A DNA stretch of 64,000 nt, taken from Neobacillus mesonae. GTDB lineage: Bacteria; Bacillota; Bacilli; Paenibacillales; Paenibacillaceae. The stretch covers positions 1,736,001 through 1,800,000 of the forward strand of contig JAMBOW010000001.1 of NCBI GenBank assembly GCA_023715865.1, read 5' to 3'. Of the stretch, positions 26,582 to 36,425 are shown one piece after another. Every line of letters starts with the position of its first letter. Within the stretch, counting starts at the first letter, position 1. The notes beneath the pieces were generated by a model that did not search any database, was not told the origin of the DNA, and was given only the letters and a program-made list of their open reading frames with translations. The position numbers and the translations under genes were made by a program.

Positions 26582-27559
26582 TTATTCCAATCTTTTGGAG
26601 GATAATGTTTCGCTTACCGTCCCCAGCTTGATTCCCTTTTGTGTAATCCCTTCAATCATCCCGCGCAGCGCTCCTGCTGAGGAGGCTGTAGGGTGCATCA
26701 GAATGAGCGAGCCCGGCTCCACACCTTTTGTAATTTTAGCGACAACACTTTCAGGACTCGGCTTCTTCCAATCTACGGTATCAATTGTCCACAACACGGT
26801 CTTTAAGCCCTGCTGAGCAGCAAGCTTCACCGTCTCCTGGTCATAATCGCCCGAAGGAGGAGCAAACCATCTATTCTCCACGCCAAGCACTTCTTTCAAT
26901 AGAGACTTTGTTTTGGTGATTTCAAGTAGGGCTCTATCGCTGGACAGCTGACTCATATTCGGGTGCGAGTAGGCATGATTTTCGAGTTCATGTCCGCGCT
27001 TTTGAATCTCCTTAGCAATCTCGCCGTTCTTCTTCAGCCAGCTTCCGTCCAGGAAAAATGTAGCTTTTATCTTATATTCGTCCAGAATGTCCAGCATCGG
27101 TACAATATATTCGTTCCCCCACGCTACATTTATCATGAAAGAGGCCATCTTTTTTTCCGGATTTCCGCGATAAATTGGCTGTGCTCCCAAATCATCCAAT
27201 GTTACCTTTGGAGGAATTTGCTTGAAGACCAAAGGAATTGAAACCGCTTTTGGATTTGAACGTGCCTGCTGATAGGTCGCTTCTACATCCACTTCAATAC
27301 CGTTATAGCCAGGAATGGCCTTCCATACACGGTCAACCTTTGCATCGATAGGCTCTACCTTATACTCGGCGGCCTTCTCCTCAATTTGTTTCTTCAGCTC
27401 ATCCTCTGGAACTGCATCGACATACATATCAAATGCATCCTCTGTACTTGCACTCCGTTCAAGCGGAAAATGATTCGTGATACCCGTAGCTTGTCCAATC
27501 ATAACGACAACTGCCGTACTTACCAGTACGACAGCCCATTTTTTCTGATTCGTATTCAC
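26582..27559 (-). CDS. ylxY: Polysaccharide deacetylase-like sporulation protein (YlxY)
   Basis: A NodB-homology protein of 325 residues with an N-terminal membrane or signal segment (about 6-25 from this start) and a deacetylase domain in the C-terminal half. The TFFLDGSWL, HAYSH and WFAPPSGDYD motifs are present, but motif 1, normally TFDDG with the catalytic Asp, reads NVAWGNE, so normal deacetylase catalysis is doubtful. I recall the same altered motif from YlxY relatives; it needs an alignment. The start is GTG at 27559 after GGGGGG; the frame opens at 27589. A sigma-E-like -10 (CATAAAAT, 27595-27588) lies just upstream but its -35 spacing is short. Confidence 0.87.
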   Translation of the reverse strand: MNTNQKKWAVVLVSTAVVVMIGQATGITNHFPLERSASTEDAFDMYVDAVPEDELKKQIEEKAAEYKVEPIDAKVDRVWKAIPGYNGIEVDVEATYQQARSNPKAVSIPLVFKQIPPKVTLDDLGAQPIYRGNPEKKMASFMINVAWGNEYIVPMLDILDEYKIKATFFLDGSWLKKNGEIAKEIQKRGHELENHAYSHPNMSQLSSDRALLEITKTKSLLKEVLGVENRWFAPPSGDYDQETVKLAAQQGLKTVLWTIDTVDWKKPSPESVVAKITKGVEPGSLILMHPTASSAGALRGMIEGITQKGIKLGTVSETLSSKRLE

Positions 27560-27616
27560 ACATTTACCCCCCGCCGCCGTTTGTCCCATTTTATGACGGT
27601 AAAGGCTCCAATATGT

Positions 27617-27645
27617 ACAAAAAAACGCCCTGACGGGCGTTCTTT
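27617..27645 (-). terminator. Second terminator between pnp and ylxY
   Basis: Stem AACGCCC/GGGCGTT (27623-27629 with 27634-27640) followed by seven T on the minus strand; the plus strand side is also T-rich, so it may act in both directions. Confidence 0.85.
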
Positions 27646-27680
27646 TATTAGCTGCATATTTTTGAAAAAGAAATCAAAAA

Positions 27681-27712
27681 TCAAAAAAAGAGCCAGAATT
27701 CAAGTTCTGTCT
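27681..27712 (-). terminator. First terminator after pnp
   Basis: An imperfect stem with AGACAGAA pairing to TTCTGGCT arms (27691-27712), followed by CTCTTTTTTT on the minus strand, 20 bp after the pnp stop. Confidence 0.7.
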
Positions 27713-27731
27713 CTCTTTGAAAAACATTCGA

Positions 27732-29828
27732 TCAAGCATTCGTTTCAGCAGTTAATACCGCTTTGCGCGAGAGGTTGATACGTCCTTGCTGATCGATTTC
27801 TGTTACTTTTACAGTAATAGAGTCGCCAACCGCAACTACATCTTCCACTTTCGCAACACGTTCAGTTGAAAGCTGGGAAATGTGAACGAGTCCTTCTTTA
27901 TTCGGAAGCACTTCAACAAATGCGCCAAACTTCTCAACACGTTTTACTTTCCCTACATAGATTTCACCTACAACCACTTCACGTACGATACCTTCGATGA
28001 TTGCGCGGGCTTTATCATTCATCGGCTGATCTGCAGAAGAAATAAAGACGCGACCGTCTTGCTCGATGTCAATTTTGACACCAGTCTCTTCAATGATCTT
28101 ATTGATGACTTTACCGCCTGCACCGATAACATCACGGATTTTATCCGGGTTAATGTACATTGTAAGGATTTTTGGTGCGTAAGGAGAGAGCGTTTCTCTT
28201 GGTGTTTGGATAGCTTCCATCATTTTACCAAGGATATGCATTCTTCCTTCTCTAGCTTGGGTAAGAGCATCAGACAGGATTCCACGATCAATGCCATCGA
28301 TCTTAATATCCATTTGAATAGCTGTTACACCTTCAGCCGTACCTGCTACTTTAAAGTCCATATCTCCCAAGTGATCTTCCATACCTTGAATATCCGTCAG
28401 GATAGATACATGTTCTTGGTCCTTAATGAGACCCATGGCCACACCTGCAACAGGCGCTTTAATCGGTACTCCTGCATCCATCATAGCCAGCGTTGAAGCA
28501 CAGATACTTGCCTGGGAAGTCGAACCGTTAGATTCAATAACCTCGGATACAAGACGAATAGTGTACGGGAATTCCGATTCTGGCGGAATCACTTTGGACA
28601 GCGCTCTTTCACCAAGCGCACCGTGACCGATCTCACGACGACCCGGAGGACGAAGCGGTCTAGCTTCCCCTACGCTGAATGGAGGGAAGTTGTAGTGATG
28701 CATAAAACGTTTGGTCTCTTCCGGATCGATCCCGTCCAAAATTTGCACGTCACCAAGCGCTCCAAGTGTACACACACTAAGTGCTTGAGTTTGACCACGC
28801 GTAAACAAACCAGAGCCATGCGTACGAGGCAATAGACTTGTGTCGCAATCAATTGGGCGAATTTCAGCAAGTGCTCGTCCATCCGGGCGAACCTTATCAT
28901 GTGTAATCAAGCGGCGAACTTCTTCCTTAACGATGTCGTGAAGAATTTCTTTCACGTCTTTTAACAATTCCGGAGTTTCTATGTATTTCTCTTCAAAGAA
29001 AGCTACCGTTTCATCGTTAATGGCATCAATCGCATCTTGTCTTGCATGCTTTTCTTCAATGCGTACTGCTTCAACCAAACGGCTTGCAGCGAACTCACGT
29101 ACTTCGGCATTAACCGTTTCGTCAACCGCATGAAGTTTAACCTGCATTTTTTCCTTGCCTGCAACTTGAACAAGCTGTTCAATGACAGCAACGATATTTT
29201 TAATTTCCTCATGTCCAAACATAATGGCCTCAAGCATAACCTCTTCAGGCACTTCGTTTGCTTCGGCCTCAACCATCATAATGGCATCTTTAGTTCCGGC
29301 TACAACGACGTAAATGTCGCTCGCTTCCTGCTGTTTAATGTCTGGGTTGATGACGAACTCGCCATTTACACGGCCGACAGCTACTCCACCAATCGGTCCG
29401 TTAAACGGAACATTGGAAATGCTGAGTGCAGCGGATGTACCAATCATTGCTGCGATTTCAGGCTCGCAATCTTGATCCACGCTCATGACCAGGTTCTGTA
29501 TCTGCACGTCATTCCGGAATCCTTCTGGGAACAGCGGACGGATCGGTCGGTCGGTCAGACGGCTCGCAAGAATGGCTTTCTCGCTTGGTCTACCTTCTCT
29601 TTTAATAAATCCACCCGGAATTTTACCTACTGCGTATAGTCTTTCTTCATAATTGACTGTAAGCGGGAAGAAATCCAAATCCTTCGGTTCGCTAGACGCA
29701 GTGACGGTGCACAAAATGACTGTATCTCCGTAACGTGCGGTAACTGCTGCATTCGCCTGCTTGGCAAGACGGCCGGTCTCGAGAACGAGCTTTCTGCCTC
29801 CAAGCATCATTTCAACACGTTGTTCCAT
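27732..29828 (-). CDS. pnp: Polyribonucleotide nucleotidyltransferase (PNPase)
   Basis: Phosphorolytic 3'-5' exoribonuclease. Domains in order: first RNase PH domain (about 1-220, with [16 protein letters not shown]), an alpha-helical linker, second RNase PH domain (about 310-540, with [15 protein letters not shown] and [16 protein letters not shown]), KH ([20 protein letters not shown]) and S1 ([22 protein letters not shown] without the intervening residues). 698 residues, full length. The ATG at 29828 follows AAGGAGGGA; the frame to 29861 is longer but lacks a site. It follows rpsO after a structured gap and ends in two terminators. Confidence 0.98.
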   Translation of the reverse strand: MEQRVEMMLGGRKLVLETGRLAKQANAAVTARYGDTVILCTVTASSEPKDLDFFPLTVNYEERLYAVGKIPGGFIKREGRPSEKAILASRLTDRPIRPLFPEGFRNDVQIQNLVMSVDQDCEPEIAAMIGTSAALSISNVPFNGPIGGVAVGRVNGEFVINPDIKQQEASDIYVVVAGTKDAIMMVEAEANEVPEEVMLEAIMFGHEEIKNIVAVIEQLVQVAGKEKMQVKLHAVDETVNAEVREFAASRLVEAVRIEEKHARQDAIDAINDETVAFFEEKYIETPELLKDVKEILHDIVKEEVRRLITHDKVRPDGRALAEIRPIDCDTSLLPRTHGSGLFTRGQTQALSVCTLGALGDVQILDGIDPEETKRFMHHYNFPPFSVGEARPLRPPGRREIGHGALGERALSKVIPPESEFPYTIRLVSEVIESNGSTSQASICASTLAMMDAGVPIKAPVAGVAMGLIKDQEHVSILTDIQGMEDHLGDMDFKVAGTAEGVTAIQMDIKIDGIDRGILSDALTQAREGRMHILGKMMEAIQTPRETLSPYAPKILTMYINPDKIRDVIGAGGKVINKIIEETGVKIDIEQDGRVFISSADQPMNDKARAIIEGIVREVVVGEIYVGKVKRVEKFGAFVEVLPNKEGLVHISQLSTERVAKVEDVVAVGDSITVKVTEIDQQGRINLSRKAVLTAETNA

Positions 29829-29908
29829 GAGATCCCTCCTTATCTTCTCCATTATTATCATTACTACCAGTATTACCTGCTTGAACCCAATTCATAAACA
29901 CCGTACAA

Positions 29909-29925
29909 GACAATTCTGAATTGTC
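29909..29925. repeat. 17-bp perfect dyad in the pnp leader
   Basis: GACAATTC and GAATTGTC are separated by a single base. The symmetry is perfect over 8 bp on each side. It sits between the rpsO terminator and the pnp start. It could be a protein-binding operator or part of an RNA hairpin controlling pnp. Confidence 0.5.
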
Positions 29926-29931
29926 ACCTAT

Positions 29932-30003
29932 GAAAAAAAGAAGCCCAATCTACAAAACAACCCGGCTGCGAGCCCGCATTCTCTTGAAAAAGAGACGGCG
30001 GGG
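29932..30003 (-). terminator. Structured rpsO-pnp junction with probable terminator
   Basis: In transcript order there is a hairpin CCCGC/GCGGG with an inner TCTCTT/AAGAGA (29974-30003), then a weaker stem AGCC/GGCT (29942-29967) followed by CTTCTTTTTTT. This looks like an inefficient terminator or processing site between rpsO and pnp, a gene pair whose junction is often processed in other bacteria. Confidence 0.5.
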
Positions 30004-30037
30004 ACAACCAGGCTGTCGGTGTTAGGATATACGATGA

Positions 30038-30307
30038 TTAACGGCGCAATCCAAGCTTCTCGATCAAAGCACTATAACGTTTAACATCTTTGTTCTTCAC
30101 GTAAGCCAAAAGCTTACGACGTTGACCTACCATTTTCAAAAGCCCGCGACGGGAGTGGTGGTCTTTCTTGTGCGTACGCAAGTGATCAGTCAAGTTCTTG
30201 ATGTTTTCCGTAAGGATAGCAATTTGCACCTCTGGAGATCCTGTATCGGTCTCATGAGTTTTGTGCTCTTCGATCAATTGTTGTTTACGTTCTTGAGTCA
30301 ATGCCAT
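30038..30307 (-). CDS. rpsO: 30S ribosomal protein S15
   Basis: Primary 16S rRNA-binding protein of the small-subunit platform. 89 residues starting [16 protein letters not shown], with [46 protein letters not shown] and the C-terminal IEKLGLRR, all classic S15. The ATG at 30307 follows AAGGAGGTGA; the open frame to 30400 covers the leader and is not used. A strong promoter lies at 30409-30438 and the leader can fold into a multi-branched structure that may bind S15 itself. Confidence 0.98.
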   Translation of the reverse strand: MALTQERKQQLIEEHKTHETDTGSPEVQIAILTENIKNLTDHLRTHKKDHHSRRGLLKMVGQRRKLLAYVKNKDVKRYSALIEKLGLRR

Positions 30308-30402
30308 CCTGTTCACCTCCTTCATTATAATCGCCTTTAGCCTCGTTGCGGCCGGTGAGAGCCTTACAACCAAAGCTAAGGTTATGTTGTTTGATAACAA
30401 CG
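30308..30402 (-). promoter_or_regulatory. Candidate S15-binding leader of rpsO
   Basis: Between the rpsO promoter and start, the transcript can form GTTGTT/AACAAC (loop ATCA), then a long-range stem CCTTAGC with GCTAAAGG (one bulge) enclosing GTTG/CAAC and GGC/GCC pairs, a multi-branched shape just before AAGGAGGTGA. S15 autoregulatory leaders are known in Firmicutes; assignment here is inference from position and pairing. Confidence 0.45.
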
Positions 30403-30408
30403 TCTTTC

Positions 30409-30438
30409 AGTATAACATACTTGCCTAATTCATGTAAA
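30409..30438 (-). promoter_or_regulatory. Sigma-A promoter of rpsO
   Basis: TTTACA (30438-30433), 18 bp, then TATACT (30414-30409) with an extended TGn motif in front, on the minus strand between ribF and rpsO. Confidence 0.7.
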
Positions 30439-30459
30439 TCTAAACTTCCTAATTTATTG

Positions 30460-31413
30460 CTAGTTGTAAGATTCTTCTGACAAGAGCTGTGCCGCTGTTT
30501 CCGAATCCTTTCGGATTTGGGCAATCAGTGCATCGATTGAAGAAAATTTCTGCTCAGGTCTCAAGAAATGGATTAATTCAACCTTGAGCTCTTCTCCATA
30601 TAGATCGCCACTGTATTCCAGCAGATGCACTTCAAAAGTCGGCTTGGTCCGGTTCTCATGAAAGGTCGGTTTTACTCCAATGTTCATTACCCCGGGATAC
30701 CGCTCCTCACCATGATTCACCCATACGGCGTAGACTCCTTTTAACGGCACAACGTAATTATCAGAGGGCTCTACGTTTGCCGTAGGAAAACCGATTGTGC
30801 GGCCGCGCTTTTCTCCATCCATAACGATACCCGTTACGGAATAAGCTCTTCCCAGCATACGGGCAGCTTCCTTTACGTCTCCTTCGTGAAGAGCCTTTCT
30901 AATAAAGGAACTGCTGACCTTCTCTCCATCAAGTCTAAGAGGAGGAACTGTAACCACGTTCAATTGGGGTGCTCCCAGTTCCCTTAAAACGTTCTCGTCT
31001 CCTGCTCCTTTATGTCCAAACCGGAAATCAAATCCGACCACAGCCGTCTTCACGTCCAATTTGACTAGGAATTGAGAAACAAATTGTTCAGGGGAAAGAT
31101 TCGAGAAAGCCTCATTAAATTCCAGAACATACATAACATCGACGTCCATATCTTCTAGAATGGCTTCTTTTTCTTTTAAGGGAGTCAAATACCCATTGTA
31201 ATCCCCTTTACGCATGACTTCTTTGGGATGAGGATGAAATGTCAGCACAGCTGATTGAATCCCCTGCTCCCTTGAAAGACTTACTGCTGTTTGTATAACA
31301 CTGGCATGGCCATGATGGAGACCATCAAACTGCCCAATGGCAAGCACCTGAGGAGTTGATAATTCATCCAGCACACCCTCAGCCAGGGGGAAAGATAACA
31401 TTTTTCTAATCAA
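30460..31413 (-). CDS. ribF: Bifunctional riboflavin kinase / FAD synthetase
   Basis: Converts riboflavin to FMN and then FAD. The N-terminal FAD synthetase domain has GQFDGLHHGH (nucleotidyltransferase motif) and GFDFRFGHKGAGD; the C-terminal riboflavin kinase domain has KRGRTIGFPTANV. 317 residues, normal length. The start is TTG at 31413 with AGGTGA 8 bases before; an ATG four codons later is the alternative. It lies 57 bp after truB in the rimP-to-ribF cluster. No FMN riboswitch is visible. Confidence 0.96.
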   Translation of the reverse strand: MIRKMLSFPLAEGVLDELSTPQVLAIGQFDGLHHGHASVIQTAVSLSREQGIQSAVLTFHPHPKEVMRKGDYNGYLTPLKEKEAILEDMDVDVMYVLEFNEAFSNLSPEQFVSQFLVKLDVKTAVVGFDFRFGHKGAGDENVLRELGAPQLNVVTVPPLRLDGEKVSSSFIRKALHEGDVKEAARMLGRAYSVTGIVMDGEKRGRTIGFPTANVEPSDNYVVPLKGVYAVWVNHGEERYPGVMNIGVKPTFHENRTKPTFEVHLLEYSGDLYGEELKVELIHFLRPEQKFSSIDALIAQIRKDSETAAQLLSEESYN

Positions 31414-31470
31414 AATTGTTCACCTGCAATTCCCACGATTTTACTTTAAGCCTGTAGAAAAGATTAGTAG

Positions 31471-32394
31471 TTAAGAAGGCTCTGGCAAAAACACTTTGAC
31501 AGGTGTAATTATACCCGATTCTGCTGTCCAATCAAAAATGCCTAAAAATTGTTCTTCGGCAGAATATAGCCTTATGAGTCCTTCTTTGTTAATTTCAGGG
31601 CTTATGAGCTTATCTGGCAGCTTTTTTCCCTGAAATACAGATTTCTCATGACCTTCTTTCAGCGTGTGAGCAGGCATGTTCCAGATCGACTGGTCTGTCG
31701 GGATGAGATAGCTGGGTAGAGTTCCCTCCATAACGCAATCTTGTATTTCCTCTATCTTAAGACAGCGCCCTAAAGGGATTCCTGCTGACATCGTTCTCGT
31801 CAGCTCTACCATAGTTGACGGATAACCTAGTGCCTCACCAATGTCCACACATAATGTACGGATATAAGTGCCCTTGGAGCACAGCACACGAAATGAAATC
31901 TCAGGGTAGCCGTCCACGACATCCATTCCCTTCAGCTCCAGCTCATGAATCGTCACCTCACGGCTTTTACGCTCCACTGTTTTGCCTTCACGAGCCAGTT
32001 CATAAAGCCTTTTACCATTTACTTTAACAGCCGAATACATTGGAGGAACTTGAGAAATAGTGCCTATAAACTTAATTAGCACTCGCTCTACTTCCTCTCT
32101 AGTCACCTGTACATCCTCAGCTCTCGCTGTGATCTCGCCCGTGATGTCCTCGGTATCTGTTGCAATTCCTAGTCGAAGTGTAGCCTCATACTCCTTCGGG
32201 AGCTCTTGTAAATATTCAACCACTCTTGTCGCTCTTCCGAGGCATAGGGGAAGCACGCCCGTAACTTGAGGGTCTAACGTACCTGTATGACCAATTCTTT
32301 TCATCTTTAAAATGCCGCGCATCTTGGCGACAACATCGTGAGATGTAAAGCCGGCGGGCTTATATACAGGCAGTATGCCTTCATAACCGTTCAT
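31471..32394 (-). CDS. truB: tRNA pseudouridine-55 synthase
   Basis: Makes the universal pseudouridine at position 55 of the tRNA T-loop. Seen: GILPVYKPAGFTSHDVV, KMKRIGHTGTLDP with the catalytic Asp, PKEYEATLRLG, PPMYSAVKVNGKRLYELAR and CSKGTYIRTL. 307 residues from the ATG at 32394. The start is fixed by the ATGA overlap with the nrnA stop; the frame to 32442 is longer but has no support. It lies between nrnA and ribF. Confidence 0.97.
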   Translation of the reverse strand: MNGYEGILPVYKPAGFTSHDVVAKMRGILKMKRIGHTGTLDPQVTGVLPLCLGRATRVVEYLQELPKEYEATLRLGIATDTEDITGEITARAEDVQVTREEVERVLIKFIGTISQVPPMYSAVKVNGKRLYELAREGKTVERKSREVTIHELELKGMDVVDGYPEISFRVLCSKGTYIRTLCVDIGEALGYPSTMVELTRTMSAGIPLGRCLKIEEIQDCVMEGTLPSYLIPTDQSIWNMPAHTLKEGHEKSVFQGKKLPDKLISPEINKEGLIRLYSAEEQFLGIFDWTAESGIITPVKVFLPEPS

Positions 32395-33368
32395 AGTTCT
32401 GACTTCACCCGTTCTACAACTTGTTTTACTGTTTCTTCCCATGGACCTTCGATCCGTGCACCTGCTGCACGTACATGTCCTCCGCCGCCAAAGTCTTTGG
32501 CAAGTGCAGCCACATCCACTTTTCCTGCTGATCGGAAGCTGGCTTTAAGGACTTCCTGATTAATCACTTTAAAAAGAATACCTACCTCTACTCCTTGGAT
32601 GTTTCGAGGATAGTTTACAATCCCTTCAAGATCATCGTTCAATGCTCCACATTCCTGCATATCCTCAGGTGTAACAACAACCCAAGCCACTTTGCCATCT
32701 TCAGACATCGAAAGTGTATTTAACGCACGGGATAGGACCTTCAGCTGAGGCATAGTCATTTGTTCAAGCAGATGCTCTGCAAGCTCAGGACCATTTACGC
32801 CCAGGGCCAGTAAATCCGAGGCAATCTTCATTACTTTAGGTGATGTGCTTGAATACCTGAATCCTCCTGTATCCGTCAGCAGGCCAGTATAAGCTGCGGT
32901 TGCGGCATCTTTGTCCCAAGCCACCCCACTAACTCCCACCAAATCATATAAGATTTCCGCAGTCGCTGCTGCATCATCTTTAATAATGTTCACTTTACCA
33001 TAACCATTGTTTGTCGGGTGATGGTCTATATTAAGAATCACAGGATCATCAGCGAACCAATGCTTTACATGGCCGACACGCTCATAATCAGCACAATCGA
33101 CACAGATCACATATTTGAACTGCTGCTGCGGTGTTTCCGTCGACGCATTAAGTATTTGATCCGCATTCCACATATATTGCATTCGCTGCGGAATAGGTCC
33201 TTCATTAATCATGGTGAATTTCTTCCCCAGACATGAGAGAAGCCAGCCCACCATAACGGTGGAGCTGACTGCATCTCCGTCCGGCTGTACATGCGACACG
33301 ATCAGGTAATCATCATGCAAGAGAAGAAATTCCTTTCCTTGCTCAAGCGCCTGTTCATAGGTCTGCAT
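32391..33368 (-). CDS. nrnA: DHH/DHHA1 phosphoesterase NrnA (nanoRNase / pAp phosphatase)
   Basis: Degrades very short RNA oligonucleotides and, in characterised relatives, dephosphorylates 3'-phosphoadenosine 5'-phosphate. Seen: VSHVQPDGDAVSST, CVDCADYERVG, NIDHHPTNNGYG with the DHH motif, and the C-terminal GGGHVRAAGA substrate-binding motif. 325 residues. The ATG has GAGGAG. It overlaps truB by four bases and lies 21 bp after rbfA, so it is in the nusA-infB operon; in B. subtilis I recall nrnA elsewhere, so this places RNA end-degradation directly in a translation operon. Confidence 0.93.
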   Translation of the reverse strand: MQTYEQALEQGKEFLLLHDDYLIVSHVQPDGDAVSSTVMVGWLLSCLGKKFTMINEGPIPQRMQYMWNADQILNASTETPQQQFKYVICVDCADYERVGHVKHWFADDPVILNIDHHPTNNGYGKVNIIKDDAAATAEILYDLVGVSGVAWDKDAATAAYTGLLTDTGGFRYSSTSPKVMKIASDLLALGVNGPELAEHLLEQMTMPQLKVLSRALNTLSMSEDGKVAWVVVTPEDMQECGALNDDLEGIVNYPRNIQGVEVGILFKVINQEVLKASFRSAGKVDVAALAKDFGGGGHVRAAGARIEGPWEETVKQVVERVKSEL

Positions 33369-33389
33369 TGCCGTCTCCTCTATTCATCT

Positions 33390-33743
33390 TCATTTAGAAT
33401 CCGGTGTGTCAATTTCGGTAAGCAGCTTCTCAATGCGGCTTCCGTACTCAATGGATTCATCAATTTTGAATATTAACTCGGGAACATGACGAAGTCTAAT
33501 CCGTTTACCCAGTTCACTGCGCAAAAAACCGCTCGCCTTCTCCAGGGCTTTCAAAGAATTATTCTTCTGTTCCTCCTCACCGAGAACACTCAAATATATT
33601 TTGGCTTGGGACAAGTCATTCGTCACATCCACACCCGTCACGGTAATAAAACCGATGCGCGGATCTTTCAGTTCAGATTGAATCAGTAAGCTCAGTTCTT
33701 TTTTGATCTGTTCACTGACACGTCCTGTTCTAATTTTAGCCAT
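33390..33743 (-). CDS. rbfA: 30S ribosome-binding factor A
   Basis: Cold-shock 30S maturation factor with a KH-like fold. It begins [18 protein letters not shown] and contains [28 protein letters not shown] and [18 protein letters not shown], the family signature. 117 residues, normal length. The ATG has GAGAGGTGA. It lies 27 bp after infB. Confidence 0.96.
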   Translation of the reverse strand: MAKIRTGRVSEQIKKELSLLIQSELKDPRIGFITVTGVDVTNDLSQAKIYLSVLGEEEQKNNSLKALEKASGFLRSELGKRIRLRHVPELIFKIDESIEYGSRIEKLLTEIDTPDSK

Positions 33744-33770
33744 GGGTGTTCACCTCTCTAGCAAAGGACA

Positions 33771-36425
33771 TTATTTGCGTTCTACAGTTTCCATTACGAA
33801 TGCTTCAATAACGTCGCCTTCTTTAATGTCGTTGAAATTCTCAATGGTAATACCGCACTCATACCCTTGTGCTACTTCTTTCGCATCGTCTTTGAAACGT
33901 TTGAGTGAGTCTAGTTTGCCCTCAAAAATAACGATTCCATCCCGAATAACACGAGTTTGTGCAGCACGGGTAATTTTACCAGAGGTAACCATACAACCTG
34001 CAATGGTTCCCACTTTGCTGATCTTAAAGGTATGACGCACTTCGGCATGACCGATGATATTTTCTTTGAATTCAGGATCCAGCATTCCTTTCATGGCTTG
34101 CTCGATCTCTTCAATTATATTATAGATAACGTTATACAAGCGTACGTCCACTTTTTCCGCATCTGCTGTGGATTTCGCCTGAACATCAGGACGAACGTTA
34201 AAGCCGATAACGATGGCATTGGAAGCAGCAGCCAGAATGATATCAGATTCCGTAATCGCTCCAGCACCGCTGTGAATGATCTTCACGCGTACGCCTTCGA
34301 CTTCAATCTTAGCCAAAGAACCTTTCAGTGCTTCAACGGAACCTTGAACGTCCCCTTTGATGATGACATTCAAGTCTTTGATTTCGCCGTCTTTGATATG
34401 CTTGAACAAATCATCCAGCGTTACACGAGTATTCGTACCCAGATCGGATTCACGCTGAGTGATCGCGCGTTTGTCAGCAATAGAACGTGCCTTACGCTCA
34501 TCCTCAAATACCATGAACGGATCACCGGCAAGCGGCACTTCTTGAAGACCCGTAATTTCAACTGGTGTGGAAGGACCTGCTTCTTTCAGCTTGCGGCCTT
34601 TATCGTTCACCATCGCACGGACACGACCGAAGCAGTTACCTGCTACAAAAGCGTCTCCGACTTTGAGCGTACCATGCTGAACGAGCAGACGCATAACCGG
34701 CCCACGGCCTTTATCCAGCTCTGCCTCGATAACCGTACCGCGAGCACGCTTATTAGGGTTTGCTTTGTATTCATTCACTTCTGCAACGAGCAAGATCATT
34801 TCCAGCAAGTCTTCAATACCCATTTTTTGTTTCGCAGAAACATTAACAAAAATAGTATCTCCGCCCCACTCTTCCGGAACGAGCTCGTAGTTGGTAAGCT
34901 CCTGTTTGACACGATCCGGATCTGCACCCGGTTTGTCAATTTTGTTTACCGCTACGATGATCGGCAGATTTGCTGCTTTTGCATGGTTGATAGCTTCCAC
35001 AGTCTGTGGCATAACACCGTCATCAGCTGCAACGACGATAATCGTCATATCTGTTACTTCCGCACCACGAGCACGCATTGCTGTAAAGGCTTCGTGACCC
35101 GGAGTATCCAGGAACGTGATTTTCTTGTTGTTGATTTCAACTTGATAAGCACCTATGTGCTGTGTGATACCGCCTGCCTCACCAGCAGTTACGCTAGTGG
35201 AACGAATAGTATCCAATAGAGTTGTTTTACCATGGTCAACGTGACCCATGATTGTAACTACAGGAGGGCGCGCTTTCAGGTCGGCTGGTTCATCGTTTTC
35301 TTCTACAGTCTCGAAACGATCGTCTTCAACCGGAATCTTCACCTCTACCTCAACACCGAATTCTCCTGCAAGAAGCAGAATCGTATCGATATCAAGTTCC
35401 TGATTGATTGTAGCCATCACGCCCATAGAAATGAGCTTCTTAATTACTTCAGAAGCATCTTTATGGAGCAGTTTCGCCGATTCACCGACAGTCATATTAC
35501 CGCGAACGATAATTTTCTTAGGCGTATTATCGATCTTTTCACGAGGAGGCTGTTGTGCATGATTTCTTCCACGGTTGTTTTTACCACCACGGTTATTACC
35601 GCGATAGTTTCCTCTGCCGTTTCCGTCTTCAAAGCGACGTCCGCCGCCATTGCGGTTGTTATTGTTGTTACGGCCCTGGCCTTGGCCCTGTCCGCCGCGA
35701 TTGTTGTTTCCAGAAGAGCTATTGTTATTGTTACTGCTACTTCTGCCTTGTCCACTTCCTTGCTGAGACGGTCTGTTTGCGCCTCCGCCTTGCTGGGATG
35801 GTCTGCTCGTATTTCCGCCTTGAGTAGGTCGGTTCGTGCTTCCGCCTTGAGCAGGCCGGTTCGTGCTTCCGCCTTGAGTAGGTCGGTTCGAGCCTCCGCT
35901 CACATTAGAACGGTTGCCTTGACCTCCTGTTGATTGGCCTGTACTGCCATTTGATCTGCGGTTATCTTGACCGCTTTGCCGTTGGGATCCACTGTTATTG
36001 TTTTGATTTGGTCTATTATTCATACCTACCTGCTTTTCCTGTTGTTTTTTTGGTCTCACGCTGCTTGCCTCTGATGATGCACTGCGCGTATTCTTAGACT
36101 CGTTATTTTTCACTTCATTCTGCAAATTCTGTGTGGCACCTCCTTGGAAAGACGGATTTTGACTTTTGGATGGTCCTTTATCTTCACGAACCGCCGATGT
36201 CAAAGCCGTCTGTGCGGATGTATTCTGTTCACGTTTGACAGCTGCATCCGATTTAATATTATTAAAGAACTGTTCTACCTTCGCAACGGATCCATTTTCC
36301 ATCACACTCATATGATTGTTAACGGGAATATCCAGCTTCTTAAGAATGGTAATGATTTCCTTGCTGCTCATGTTGAGTGATTTTGCATATTCATAAACTC
36401 GCAGTTTGCTTTCTTGTTTACTCAA
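33771..36425 (-). CDS. infB: Translation initiation factor IF-2
   Basis: GTPase that brings initiator tRNA to the 30S subunit. Seen: a first IF2_N domain (about 1-55), a long low-complexity Asn/Gly/Gln/Arg-rich linker (about 75-300) with near-repeats, a second IF2_N domain (about 305-360), then the G domain with [25 protein letters not shown] and [10 protein letters not shown], followed by domains II-IV. 884 residues, long because of the linker. The start is TTG at 36425 after GGAGGTGGAG, overlapping the end of ylxQ by 8 bp. Confidence 0.98.
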   Translation of the reverse strand: MSKQESKLRVYEYAKSLNMSSKEIITILKKLDIPVNNHMSVMENGSVAKVEQFFNNIKSDAAVKREQNTSAQTALTSAVREDKGPSKSQNPSFQGGATQNLQNEVKNNESKNTRSASSEASSVRPKKQQEKQVGMNNRPNQNNNSGSQRQSGQDNRRSNGSTGQSTGGQGNRSNVSGGSNRPTQGGSTNRPAQGGSTNRPTQGGNTSRPSQQGGGANRPSQQGSGQGRSSSNNNNSSSGNNNRGGQGQGQGRNNNNNRNGGGRRFEDGNGRGNYRGNNRGGKNNRGRNHAQQPPREKIDNTPKKIIVRGNMTVGESAKLLHKDASEVIKKLISMGVMATINQELDIDTILLLAGEFGVEVEVKIPVEDDRFETVEENDEPADLKARPPVVTIMGHVDHGKTTLLDTIRSTSVTAGEAGGITQHIGAYQVEINNKKITFLDTPGHEAFTAMRARGAEVTDMTIIVVAADDGVMPQTVEAINHAKAANLPIIVAVNKIDKPGADPDRVKQELTNYELVPEEWGGDTIFVNVSAKQKMGIEDLLEMILLVAEVNEYKANPNKRARGTVIEAELDKGRGPVMRLLVQHGTLKVGDAFVAGNCFGRVRAMVNDKGRKLKEAGPSTPVEITGLQEVPLAGDPFMVFEDERKARSIADKRAITQRESDLGTNTRVTLDDLFKHIKDGEIKDLNVIIKGDVQGSVEALKGSLAKIEVEGVRVKIIHSGAGAITESDIILAAASNAIVIGFNVRPDVQAKSTADAEKVDVRLYNVIYNIIEEIEQAMKGMLDPEFKENIIGHAEVRHTFKISKVGTIAGCMVTSGKITRAAQTRVIRDGIVIFEGKLDSLKRFKDDAKEVAQGYECGITIENFNDIKEGDVIEAFVMETVERK
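35760..35900. repeat. Tandem 27/30-bp repeats inside infB
   Basis: About five head-to-tail units of 27 or 30 bp encode variants of NRPTQGGST (residues about 175-222 of IF-2). The last three units are nearly identical at DNA level. They keep the reading frame, so copy number can change without breaking the gene. This is coding DNA, not a CRISPR array. Confidence 0.8.

Noticed and set aside
27588..27614. Sigma-E promoter of ylxY
   Set aside because: The -10-like CATAAAAT and ATATT are present, but the spacing (13 bp) is shorter than the consensus, so I did not list it as a feature.
33957..35219. 420-codon open frame on the plus strand
   Set aside because: It is antisense to infB, has a Phe/Cys/His/Arg-rich composition typical of a reverse-frame shadow, and lacks a recognisable domain or ribosome site.
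35760..35900. Possible CRISPR-like or intergenic repeat
   Set aside because: Units are in frame within infB, contiguous without spacers, and encode a protein repeat.
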